A DNA stretch of 64,000 nt from Akkermansia muciniphila (GCA_945888375.1 CAMCZZ010000004.1:1-64000), one strand, 5' to 3'. Positions 28,701 to 36,807 are shown, counted from the stretch's first letter. Notes: a model not told the origin generated them from the letters alone. Made by a program: numbers and translations.

Positions 28701-28898
28701 GGGCACTCCAGGGCGCTCGATGTCCCCGTCCAGCAAGCCTGCGTCGCCGGCGGTGGGCGCGGCACCGAGGCGCAACCGAAGTGCAAGGGTCGCCTCGTGG
28801 GAGCGAAGGGCGCCGTGGGTGCGAAACAACCACGTGCCATCGAGAGCCAGTGGCTGGCTTTTGGACGGAGCGGAAACGGGACTTTGTTCTAAAAACAT
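25752..28898 (-). CDS. GH95-family protein with N-terminal LamG/concanavalin-like domain
   Basis: GH95-like motifs (SWETALTCGNGEHGALVLG, LQGVWSGTWEPSWSGDYTQNGNLQCAIDGHLAGNLPEA) preceded by a LamG-like region (LALDGTWLFRTHGALRSHEATLALRLRL...ELDRVVIVPRAWNDQDL). Confidence 0.85.
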   Translation of the reverse strand: MFLEQSPVSAPSKSQPLALDGTWLFRTHGALRSHEATLALRLRLGAAPTAGDAGLLDGDIERPGVPAVRVDNQTRVVATLRDGAGELTTPPLPLHEWCWLMLTYSRDKGRWTLSLVGEKADEEIAAPATAPAICESGIDLDTLTIGGPRLAACTAAFCGELDRVVIVPRAWNDQDLRRFFAGGESVEDDILAWSPGPAPSRGHERRVAGDAQRLQGREMRKDSVVGDGGSRGADGARLYRADLAQPLPPAFITEAHFAELGLSDVTRGIVSETPSWSWETALTCGNGEHGALVLGRPLDEVIVVNRAGLFLPLNPPIPPPNQAAILPELRTLLSAGHFQAAADRLLAASAGDGYGGEKRWTDPFVPAGFLRLRHEDNGLCHDYLRGLDFLTGKASTTWTDRAGRHRREVFVSRADDVVVVRITGPVSKVGVALTLAPHDARAQLAGPNPPDSVASVASHAMPGWIECRQTYAQHWPGSLRSCRTLGRVVVRGGSVRVDQNTIHVTEADEVLVLVRTEISRGSAETSRLRDDLSALVPDFASLLARHRSAHQTLFERVQLRLGGSAADHRLPTERLFQKSHVGAMNPALMEKVFYACRHLALCSSGKHFPPTLQGVWSGTWEPSWSGDYTQNGNLQCAIDGHLAGNLPEAMEGFFAYLESQLPDYRENARRLYGARGILIPSRTSSHGLLNHFCQIWPMPFWTAGAAWNARYFHDYWLHTGDRDFLLRRSLPFLLEAAAFHEDFLQPGPDGRLHFSPSYSPENDSPSTGSQACTDATMDHAAVRELFTNLLECCRAENLHRERWSAWESILSRLPDYRINAEGAVAEWGDPRLEDRYEHRHASHLYALYHGLPDDIACRPALMRAFAVAIEKRMEPRRRAAGGVMAFGMVQLGAAAASLRLREATFETIDWLAHGFWIPQSMVSTHNPRSVFNTDITGGLVRVVTLALVDSRPGWIEVLPALPAAWKEGEVKGLLCRGAITLERLSWQPGRATVVLRARTEQTLELRALGLRALRQGRGTPLPVAHGRVAILLPAEIAVSFELELAVQA

Positions 28899-29289
28899 GG
28901 GGACGGTGTCATTTGAACTGCGACCGATGCAGCCTCGCATGGCGGGCGATTTAAGTTTTATGAGTATAAGCAGCGGGCGTTGCTGCGCCCATGTAGTTCT
29001 GCGCATGCGGCATGAGCTTTTAGTCACCGGCGGCGGCGGAGCCTCTTTGGCGACGGCGGACCGTTTCGATGAACCGTCTCGTTTCTTGTGCGAAAATGTT
29101 GCGATCCTCCGCGGCCCGAAGCGGCAGACAACTGCGGACACCGCAGCTGCGCTTTCACGGAACGCCGAGGCAAAAAATCATATCCGTCCTGCGCATAAAC
29201 GCATGGCTGAGGAACGCGGAATTGGATATAAACTTGGCCACTCACCCCCGTTACGAACCAAAGCCTCCGTTTTAGATAATCACGGCAGT

Positions 29290-30048
29290 ATGATCCCCAA
29301 AACCATGAAACTCACATCCAATTTTACCCTCCGTTCCAGCCCGGGCCGAAGAGGCTTCACGCTGATCGAACTACTCACCGTAATCGCGATCATCGGCATC
29401 CTGGCCGCGATCATAATACCTACCGTGGGCAAAGTCCGCTCCTCTGCCACAAACGCCACGTGCAAATCCAATTTGCGCCAACTTGCCATGGGGGTCATTT
29501 TATATGCCGGCGATAATAAAGACCGAATTCCAACCAATCTCTATAAAGGCATCGGCAGCACCTACACGGGCTTGGACCAAGGTGCCTTGGTGAGTTATAT
29601 CGGGCCCTACCTGGGCAACGGGGCCAAGGTAATCGCCCCAGCATTTATCCGCACGCTTGAATGCCCAGCCCATATGGCCGCCAAAGGGGATCCCTCCACC
29701 ACCGTGCCGGCCCCGACTGCTAGCTATATGATTCTAAATGGCACCAATTCCCCTTTTAATAACGTCAACGGTGTGGCGATGCCTTGGGGCAATTACGGCC
29801 CGGCAACCCCCAAGCCGGTAATGACGATTTCCAAGATATCAACCCTTACATTTAGAACCACGCAGAATACTATACAATCGGTCCCCCCGTCCATGATGGG
29901 CAAGCCCGCCAGCCCCTCCACCACGCTCCTTGCGGTGGACAACGACTATGTCAGCGAGGGCGAGGTCCATGGTAGCGGCTCGATGAACGCCAGCTACTTT
30001 GATGGAAGCGTCCGTGCCATTAATTCGCTTACTTGGGAGCGTCGTTAA
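29290..30048 (+). CDS. Type II secretion/type IV pilin-like prepilin (N-terminal cleavage/methylation domain) protein
   Basis: RRGFTLIELLTVIAIIGILAAIIIPTV and C-terminal GSMNASYFDGSVRAI. Confidence 0.92.
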   Translation: MIPKTMKLTSNFTLRSSPGRRGFTLIELLTVIAIIGILAAIIIPTVGKVRSSATNATCKSNLRQLAMGVILYAGDNKDRIPTNLYKGIGSTYTGLDQGALVSYIGPYLGNGAKVIAPAFIRTLECPAHMAAKGDPSTTVPAPTASYMILNGTNSPFNNVNGVAMPWGNYGPATPKPVMTISKISTLTFRTTQNTIQSVPPSMMGKPASPSTTLLAVDNDYVSEGEVHGSGSMNASYFDGSVRAINSLTWERR

Positions 30049-30358
30049 GAAACTCTATCCGCCGCCTTATCTCCTCCTCCGTTAGATCTGGCGGCACCCG
30101 CACCAATTCCTTCATCCCGGTGCCGTGCGCCGACATGAAGCTCGCCTTGCGGCCGCGCGACTGGTCGCTCGGCTGTAGGTTCGTATCCCGCTACTCGGCC
30201 GCGAGACATTTCGGCTACAGCTCTATTTAAACGACTTTCACCCTCCGATTCGCTAAAAACGAAAAGCCCCTTCGTTACAGGGGGAATTCTCCTCTCTCTC
30301 TCACTGCTGCATCGTGCGACTCTAATCCGCCAACCAGAAGCAACCGATCTCGGCTCGT

Positions 30359-30545
30359 TTAGCCACTGCGTGATTTAAGAAACTTCTCCGGCGAGAGGCA
30401 GTGGACGCGTTTAAACACCCAGGGAAAATGATAAGGGTCCATGCCGAATTCGTCGCCGATTTCGCGCACCAGCCGGCCGCTTTCCTCCAGCCGCGCCGCC
30501 GCTTGATTCATTCTCAATCGCATCAAGACTTGATACGGCGGCTGG
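30359..30545 (-). pseudogene. C-terminal relic of an AraC-family regulator
   Basis: PPYQVLMRLRMNQAAARLEESGRLVREIGDEFGMDPYHFPWVFKRVHCLSPEKFLKSRSG resembles the second half of an AraC HTH; upstream sequence is not AraC-like. Confidence 0.6.
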
Positions 30546-30872
30546 CCGCAGATCGTAGAGGACGGTTCGCGCCGGAAGCGCCTGGACCGGGCGCTACCCC
30601 GACAGCGGTGCCTACGAGCGCGGCCTCCCCTTTTAGCGCCCCGGCCACGACGGTTACCCCGCCGCCCCCCGAGCGTTTCCCCAGAGCCTACAATGCCCCG
30701 GCCTGCCTTCGACCTGCGTCCAGACACACCCGTAGCGAAGGGGCTCCGATCAAGCGACCAGCGGCGGCGAGGGAACCTACGTGCGTCTGCAAGTTCGTAA
30801 AACCGGCGAATGCTCGCTGAGGGGAACCCGACCGGATTGAAGTTGGAGACGCACGTCGGCACGTGTCTCCTT

Positions 30873-31490
30873 TTAGGTTTTGTCATTTGAACGCTTCTCG
30901 TCCGGCCCCTCGTCGGTGTAGGCACCCAGGCCTGCCTTCGCCAGAAGGCGCAACAGCGCGCGGACTAGCTCGATGCGTTCATCTAGGACTGCTATGCGTT
31001 TCGGGTCGGTAGCTTTCCCGCGTTCCGCGCCTAAGCTCTGCAAGGAATCGCGAAGCAATTGGACAGCCTTCTTTAGCTCGCCTATGTCGATTTCGGCGAC
31101 CGCCGTGTTCATACGAATCAACGTGCGAACGCGGTCGGCAGCAGCCTCAAACTCGTTGATCATGCGGTCCAGCTTGGCGTCCGCCGCATGGAGACGATCG
31201 GCCTTTTCCTGCACGGTTGCGCTGTGCGTCCACACGGCCTGGCGCCCGCGTTCGATTTCCGTGATGAACTTTTCCGTCTTCTCCAACTCGACGAGCAGTG
31301 CCTGCATCGCGCCAGGGGACACCACCACCAAAGGAGGGGCACCCGTGGCGACTTGCTTGATCGCGCGACGCACGGCATCGGACTTGGAAATGCCGCCGTA
31401 GAATTTCAAGCGAAGGGTTTCGATCATGACCGCTTCTTCATTGTCGACATTCAGGGTGACGACCTGGGATTTTTTCTTTGTAGGGTTCAC
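30873..31490 (-). CDS. Hypothetical protein with RHH-like N-terminus and coiled-coil
   Basis: SQVVTLNVDNEEAVMIETLRLKFYGGISKSDAVRRAIKQVA then charged helical sequence; 4-bp overlap with the upstream ORF. Confidence 0.6.
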   Translation of the reverse strand: MNPTKKKSQVVTLNVDNEEAVMIETLRLKFYGGISKSDAVRRAIKQVATGAPPLVVVSPGAMQALLVELEKTEKFITEIERGRQAVWTHSATVQEKADRLHAADAKLDRMINEFEAAADRVRTLIRMNTAVAEIDIGELKKAVQLLRDSLQSLGAERGKATDPKRIAVLDERIELVRALLRLLAKAGLGAYTDEGPDEKRSNDKT

Positions 31491-31723
31491 GATGCGCCCT
31501 CCTGTTTTTTAGCCGGGGCCGTGATCACCTTCGCCGCAGCTTCAGCCTTGGGCGGACGTGTGACATTGTAGACTTCCGCGTCCGACATCGCGGTCAGGTA
31601 TTCGATCACTTTGCACTTCTCGATTAGGTGCGCCTCAAGGCGGTCATGAAGGGCTTTTTTCTGAACAGGGAGGTCGGCCAGTTTAAGGCGCGCCTCGATT
31701 GCATTCTCCATTGTAGTTTTCAT
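31487..31723 (-). CDS. Small hypothetical protein
   Basis: MKTTMENAIEARLKLADLPVQKKALHDRLEAHLIEKCKVIEYLTAMSDAEVYNVTRPPK; overlaps the following ORF by 4 bp (probable translational coupling). Confidence 0.5.
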   Translation of the reverse strand: MKTTMENAIEARLKLADLPVQKKALHDRLEAHLIEKCKVIEYLTAMSDAEVYNVTRPPKAEAAAKVITAPAKKQEGAS

Positions 31724-31802
31724 TTTGGTAATTGGTTTTTCGTGACACCTGCCGCACGGGCAGGAAATTTTTTCGACAGCGGTATTACTTCGGGGCAACT
31801 TG

Positions 31803-32063
31803 CTAGGAGCCGACTTCCCGTGTCGGCATTTCGCGTTTTTCCTGGGCGACTGGCTGCTGCGGCCATGTCAAGACCGCGACCTCCCACAGCAGTTCATCAA
31901 CCGACACATCGGGCAGCGGTTTCTTCCCCCGCCGCTTCGTGGAGTTGATGACGCGATTGCTGCCTGATTCTTTACTTTCCCGCCTAGTGCCAAGGCCCGC
32001 ATTGCTCCGGCAGAAAGAGTTCCTCTCGGCAGTGGTCGGCCTCCTCGCGAGGCCGCTACGCAT
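31803..32063 (-). CDS. Small hypothetical protein (true start uncertain)
   Basis: Open frame with protein-like C-terminal half (KKPLPDVSVDELLWEVAVLTWPQQPVAQ). Confidence 0.3.
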   Translation of the reverse strand: MRSGLARRPTTAERNSFCRSNAGLGTRRESKESGSNRVINSTKRRGKKPLPDVSVDELLWEVAVLTWPQQPVAQEKREMPTREVGS

Positions 32064-32233
32064 GGTCCGACAATTACGCGCTTACTATGCCGTCGCCAAA
32101 TTCGCCCCCGCGCCAAATGTGCAAGGCTGCAAGCCCTTAGGTTGACGGCTCCAAACCGTTTTGTTGTCCTACCATATCATTTGTTTCGTGCCTGTTTTTC
32201 ACTCAGCGGCACGCGCCTAGCACCTCCTCTTTC

Positions 32234-32743
32234 ATGGCCCGTTCCACCGTCCACTACGCCGACAGCACCACCAACAACCTGCTCAAGAAGCTCCATAACA
32301 AGCTTCGGCCAGCAGGCACTCCGGTGCAGCGCGTGGAATACATCATCGAGTTGCTTCTCCTCCGGCTCTTTGAGGTGAAGCTTCGCCAGGACGCGGATTT
32401 CAAACCGCTCATCCCTATCTTCAAATCCGAGGAGCACGCCGGGCTCCTCTTCAGCTCACTTCTCGTCGCCTCAAACGACGACATCCTCCCCCGCCTCAAC
32501 TCGAAGATTTTCCCCTTTTACGGCAACATCGTCCGCGAGGCCCGCGCTGTCCTCAAGACCAACCCCGCGCCCATCCTCGCCGCCAACATCGACGACCAAG
32601 GCCGCATCGACCTTGACGCCATTTTTGCCAACCCAATTTACAGCCGCCTGCTCGGCCGATTTGACGAAATCAACAAACTCTTCGAGGGACGGCTCCGCGA
32701 TGTCTTCGGGCAGCTTTCCGGCCAGATCAAGCTATCGGCATAA
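32234..32743 (+). CDS. Type I restriction-modification HsdM N-terminal-domain-like protein, no methyltransferase domain
   Basis: VEYIIELLLLRLFEVKLRQDADFKPLI and RLLGRFDEINKLFEG resemble HsdM N-terminal helical domains; 169 aa only, no NPPF/Y motif. Confidence 0.5.
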   Translation: MARSTVHYADSTTNNLLKKLHNKLRPAGTPVQRVEYIIELLLLRLFEVKLRQDADFKPLIPIFKSEEHAGLLFSSLLVASNDDILPRLNSKIFPFYGNIVREARAVLKTNPAPILAANIDDQGRIDLDAIFANPIYSRLLGRFDEINKLFEGRLRDVFGQLSGQIKLSA

Positions 32744-32750
32744 CCATAAA

Positions 32751-33587
32751 ATGAGCCAAGAAATCACCCCGTTTGAAGCCATCCGCCGCACCAACCCGGC
32801 GGGCAACGAATACTGGTCGAGCCGCGACTTCGCCAAAGTGCTCGGCTATGTGAATTATCGCCATTTTCAGGCGGTCATCGAGAAAGCCCGCACCGCTTGT
32901 TTTAACAGCGGCCAGCGCGTGGACGACCATTTCGTCGGGATCGACGAAATGGTCGAGATCGGCAGCGGAGCCCAGCGTGTGATTCCGACCGTGATGATGT
33001 CGCGCTACGCGTGCTACCTCGTCATCCAGAACGCCGACCCGTCCAAGGAAATCGTTGCTCAGGGGCAGACCTATTTTGCCATCCAGACCCGCCGCCAGGA
33101 ACTCTCTGACGAAGAGGTAGAGGCCCAACGCCGCCTCTCCATCCGCTCCGAACTGCGCACCCACAACAGCCAGTTGGCCGACGCCGCCAAAGACGCGGGC
33201 GTAATCGAGCCCCGCGACTACGCCATCTTCCAAAACCACGGTTACATGGGCCTCTACGGCGGTCTTGGTGCGCAAGACATCCACCGCCGCAAAGGTCTGA
33301 AAAAGGGCGAGCAGATCCTCGACCACATGGGTAGCACCGAGCTTGCGGCCAACCTCTTCCGCGCCACGCAGGCCGAAGAAAAACTCCGCCGCGAAAAAAT
33401 CACCGGCAAAGACAAAGCCAACCAAGCCCACCGCGAAGTCGGCGCGAAGGTGCGCCAGACGATCAAAGAACTCGGCGGCACCATGCCCGAGCATCTCCCT
33501 GCAGCGGAGAGCATCAAGAAGCTGGAATCGAAGCAGCGGAAGGCGTTGAAAGCGTCGCCGAAAAAGCTTCCTCCCGCGAAGGAGTAA
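32751..33587 (+). CDS. dinD: DNA damage-inducible protein D (DinD), BRO-N domain
   Basis: ITPFEAIRRTNPAGNEYWSSRDFAKVLGYVNYRHFQAVIEKA; YAIFQNHGYMGLYGGLGAQDIHRRKGLKKGEQILDHMGSTELAANLFRATQAEEKLR. Confidence 0.9.
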   Translation: MSQEITPFEAIRRTNPAGNEYWSSRDFAKVLGYVNYRHFQAVIEKARTACFNSGQRVDDHFVGIDEMVEIGSGAQRVIPTVMMSRYACYLVIQNADPSKEIVAQGQTYFAIQTRRQELSDEEVEAQRRLSIRSELRTHNSQLADAAKDAGVIEPRDYAIFQNHGYMGLYGGLGAQDIHRRKGLKKGEQILDHMGSTELAANLFRATQAEEKLRREKITGKDKANQAHREVGAKVRQTIKELGGTMPEHLPAAESIKKLESKQRKALKASPKKLPPAKE

Positions 33588-33746
33588 TGAGCCGCGCTTA
33601 CCTGCCGATCAGGTTGCCAAAAGGTTGTCCAAGACGCTGTTTTTGCCTTCACTTTCCCGCATTTACCTACTTCTCTGCTCGTTATAACCCACTAACCATC
33701 AACTAAATCCCAGTTAATACGGAACTTAGCTTGCAGCGGAGATTCA

Positions 33747-33774
33747 GGTTCGAATCCCTCCCTCTCCGCCATTT
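33747..33774 (+). repeat. tRNA 3'-end fragment (probably tRNA-Ser), att-like direct repeat copy 1
   Basis: GGTTCGAATCCCTCCCTCTCCGCCATTT: T-loop plus acceptor 3' strand with CCA; no matching 5' half or T-stem partner upstream. Confidence 0.75.
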
Positions 33775-33882
33775 GTGCAGCAAATGGAGCTGCGACGCAG
33801 TCGAACAAAATGCGTTAGCATTTGAGGCAGGGTTAGGGACGGCGCAGCAGCGCCGGGGTAAGACCCTGAGCGTTAGCGAATC

Positions 33883-33904
33883 AATCCCTCCCTCTCCGCC
33901 ATTT
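33883..33904 (+). repeat. Direct repeat copy 2 of the tRNA 3' tail (AATCCCTCCCTCTCCGCCATTT)
   Basis: 22 nt identical to 33753-33774, offset exactly 130 bp. Confidence 0.85.
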
Positions 33905-33930
33905 TAACCCATGTAGCGAAATGGGATACG

Positions 33931-36807
33931 CTATTCGCGAACAATGCCGGCGGCCGATCCGAAGTCCGATTCAAGGCCCCCATCCCGGGCCCGCAGCCGG
34001 ACCGGCCCGATCAAACCGGACGTCGCCAGCGGCCAGTCCGCCGCCTTGAAGTCCCGGTAGCCGATGTTGACGAAGTAGAAGTTCCGCCACGACACGCCGC
34101 GTCGATCGAGATCGCGAATGCGGTTGGCGGCCAGATTCGTCACCTCGATCTCCAACTCGTTCCCGATCGGACGGAGCAGCCCGGCGGGCACCATAACCCG
34201 ATGCGGGCGCATAAAGGTGACGCCCAGATCGCTCCCGTTGAGTCGCACCCGCGCCACGTGGAAAACCTCGCCCAGGTCGAGAATGCATTCCCCGGTGCCG
34301 GTTTCATCGGGGTCGAAACGCATGACATACCGTGCGGTGCCCGCAAAAGCCTCGCGCCGGACGTCGCCGCCCTCGGTCCAAGAACCCAAACGCAACGGCT
34401 CCCACGGTTCCGGCCGCTCCGGGCCACCCGCGATGAACTCCACCCGCCACGGGCCATCCAAAGTGAACAAAGTCCGGCCCGGTCGCGCAGCCCCTTCCGC
34501 GCTCGCCAACCCACCGGCCGAGGCCACATCCGCACCATCCCGGCGGGTGCGCAGCCAGACGCTGTGGCCCGGCTCCAAGCGCAGTCGCACCTCGGGCCGG
34601 CCGGCGGCGTTTTTCCTCACCCGGCCGGCCGTGATCGCGCCCGTGAGAGGATCAAGCAAACTCACGACCGCAGCCGGCCGCCCCAGCTCGACCCAGGTGT
34701 CGAGCGGCTCCGGCGCGTGGTTGGCCAAGAAATAGCCCGGGGCGCCACCCTCGGTTTTGCGCAGGAGCAGCAGGCCCGGGTGGGCGCGCACCGCCGGCTC
34801 CGGGAGAATGCCCGCCAGCGCCAGGACCTTTTCCGCCGGTCCAAACAGGATCCGTCCGCGCCCCCGCCGCAGCTCTCGTGCCTCGGTCAGCTCCGCACGG
34901 GCAAAGGCGGGCAACAAGTCGCGCAGTTCGTTCCGCCTCCGCTCGACCTCGCCGAGCCCGGGAACGTCGCCCGCGACCGGCGTGACGAAGCAGACCGTCG
35001 CGCCGTCCTCGGCCAAGCGCAGGGCCGCGCGGAGAGTTTCCAGCGGCAACGTTTTCGAGGCCGGAAAAACCACGGCTCGATAAGCCGCGCCGCCGTCCAA
35101 ACCGACGCCGCCGTCGTCCCGCATGCTCAGCCCGGCGATCTGACGATCGCTGGCATAGTCGAAGGCGTGGCCCCGCGCGAAGAGTTCGTAGCCAAGCGGC
35201 GGGACCCAGTTACGGTTGTGCACCGTGAGCAGCGCGACGCCGGGTTTGGGATCGCTCCAGACGTCGTCGATCGGCCAGTAGAGCAAAAAATCGTTGTCGG
35301 GCGCGGAGACCTGCAGGAGGGACTGCACGCGGGTGACATAGGCGTTGAATGCCGCGAACTCGCGCCAGAGCGGGTTGCGGGTGTTGAGCTCGCTGGCGGC
35401 GTAGAAAAGCCAGCCGGGCCACGGGACATCGTCGGGCGAGTAGGCGTTGCCGTGGTAAAAAACATGGTTCACGCCGGCGACGAACAAGCGGTCTGTGAAA
35501 CCCTTCAACTCCTCGAAGGTTTCGTGGAAGTGCTCCGCCATCCAGGTGCCGGTCTCGGCGGAAACCAGCCGCCGGCCGGTCACGTGCGCGGCGGACGAGG
35601 CGAACTTGCTCACCTGCATGTCGCGGTCGGCGCCGCCGATGTTTTGGTCGAAACGCGAGTCCAGCGGGTCGGGGCCGCCGTGGCCGAACATCTCGGTCTC
35701 GGGAATCGCGGCCAGTGCGTAGAGATCGAGCAGATTGGCCGGCGCGCCATGGGCCTGGAAACGCGTGCGCAGGCCGCTCCCCGCCGCCCAGTCCGTCCAG
35801 AGCGGGAACACCTTTTCCACCATCACATCCGAAACCGTCCGGCGATAGTCGTGCCAGAGACGGCCCACCGCCTCGGACTCGCCCCGCCCGGCCAGCAGGT
35901 CCCAATTGTCCTCCAACCGGTAGCCGCGCCGGCGGAAAAACTCATCCACGAGCGCCGGGCTCCACGCCGCTTCGTAATACTCGTAGGAGTCGTGATAGAT
36001 CGCGCGCGGCCGGGCATGGCCGGAACCGGCGGCGAAGGCCTCCTGAAACGGAGCGAGGTGGTGTTCCATCGCCCCCGGCGAAAGGGAATCGATCATCCTG
36101 CCTTCGCCCCCGGGCCCGGCGCGTTTGACCTTGAGTCCGGTGCTCTGCACCCCGACCGCGACCACCGTCCAGCCCTCGACCGAACCGGGCGGCTGCCAAC
36201 CCAGCCGCCCATCCGCCTGCACGAGCGAACGCAGGTCCTCGCGCGCTCCGCCGGCCGAGACCGCCGCGAACGATTGCCACGCGATGGAATCGAAACCCTT
36301 GGGCGGCGTGATGCGGCTATCGGCGGGAAAGGCCGTGTTGATCAACACCAGACGCTTCCCGCCTTCTTGCTCCGTGACGTTCGGACCGCCAAAACACCAA
36401 CCCGTGCCGGCCGTCAGATCGACGCCAAGGTCGCGCTGCTCCGCCGCCGCGACCGTCCAATCGAAAATCCGCCACCACTCGGGACTGAGAAACGGGATCC
36501 AGCGCGCCGCCGCGTCCTTCGCGCCGTAAATCGGAATGATGTGAATGCCGCCGAGGCCCGCGTCCCGGTAACGATCCAGCTCGCGGCCGAGATTATCCTC
36601 GTCCACGGCCGAGCCGAGCCACCAGTTGAAGGTCCACGGCCGGGCCTCGCGCGTGATCACGGGCCAGCCCGACCCGAAAGCCGGCGGCGCGTCTGCGGGC
36701 GGTGTTTGCCCCGCGAGCCAAGGAGCGAACCATGCGGCTGAAACCGCACCAAGAAAGCGCAGGAAACGGGGCGGCTCGATTAAACCGAAACACATGGGGG
36801 AAAGCAC
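33931..36807 (-). CDS. GH106-like glycosyl hydrolase (alpha-L-rhamnosidase-type)
   Basis: FNWWLGSAVDEDNLGRELDRYRDAGLGGIHIIPIYG, DLTAGTGWCFGGPNV, TETEMFGHGG-like region, C-terminal jelly roll (LEIEVTNLAANRIRDLDRRGVSWRNFYFVNIGY). Confidence 0.82.
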   Translation of the reverse strand: MLSPMCFGLIEPPRFLRFLGAVSAAWFAPWLAGQTPPADAPPAFGSGWPVITREARPWTFNWWLGSAVDEDNLGRELDRYRDAGLGGIHIIPIYGAKDAAARWIPFLSPEWWRIFDWTVAAAEQRDLGVDLTAGTGWCFGGPNVTEQEGGKRLVLINTAFPADSRITPPKGFDSIAWQSFAAVSAGGAREDLRSLVQADGRLGWQPPGSVEGWTVVAVGVQSTGLKVKRAGPGGEGRMIDSLSPGAMEHHLAPFQEAFAAGSGHARPRAIYHDSYEYYEAAWSPALVDEFFRRRGYRLEDNWDLLAGRGESEAVGRLWHDYRRTVSDVMVEKVFPLWTDWAAGSGLRTRFQAHGAPANLLDLYALAAIPETEMFGHGGPDPLDSRFDQNIGGADRDMQVSKFASSAAHVTGRRLVSAETGTWMAEHFHETFEELKGFTDRLFVAGVNHVFYHGNAYSPDDVPWPGWLFYAASELNTRNPLWREFAAFNAYVTRVQSLLQVSAPDNDFLLYWPIDDVWSDPKPGVALLTVHNRNWVPPLGYELFARGHAFDYASDRQIAGLSMRDDGGVGLDGGAAYRAVVFPASKTLPLETLRAALRLAEDGATVCFVTPVAGDVPGLGEVERRRNELRDLLPAFARAELTEARELRRGRGRILFGPAEKVLALAGILPEPAVRAHPGLLLLRKTEGGAPGYFLANHAPEPLDTWVELGRPAAVVSLLDPLTGAITAGRVRKNAAGRPEVRLRLEPGHSVWLRTRRDGADVASAGGLASAEGAARPGRTLFTLDGPWRVEFIAGGPERPEPWEPLRLGSWTEGGDVRREAFAGTARYVMRFDPDETGTGECILDLGEVFHVARVRLNGSDLGVTFMRPHRVMVPAGLLRPIGNELEIEVTNLAANRIRDLDRRGVSWRNFYFVNIGYRDFKAADWPLATSGLIGPVRLRARDGGLESDFGSAAGIVRE

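Noticed and set aside
30173-30205. T-arm-like GTAGGTTCGTATCCCGCTACTCGGCC, considered as a tRNA remnant
   Set aside because: T-stem does not pair, no CCA end and no partner acceptor strand.
30255-30290. Possible minus-strand terminator CCCC-N10-GGGG-CTTTTCGTTTTT after the AraC relic
   Set aside because: Stem only about 4 bp; too weak to call.
34201-36741. 846-aa plus-strand ORF opposite the GH106-like gene
   Set aside because: Shadow ORF in high-GC sequence; Arg/Gly/Ala-rich composition without recognisable domains, antisense to a well-supported gene.
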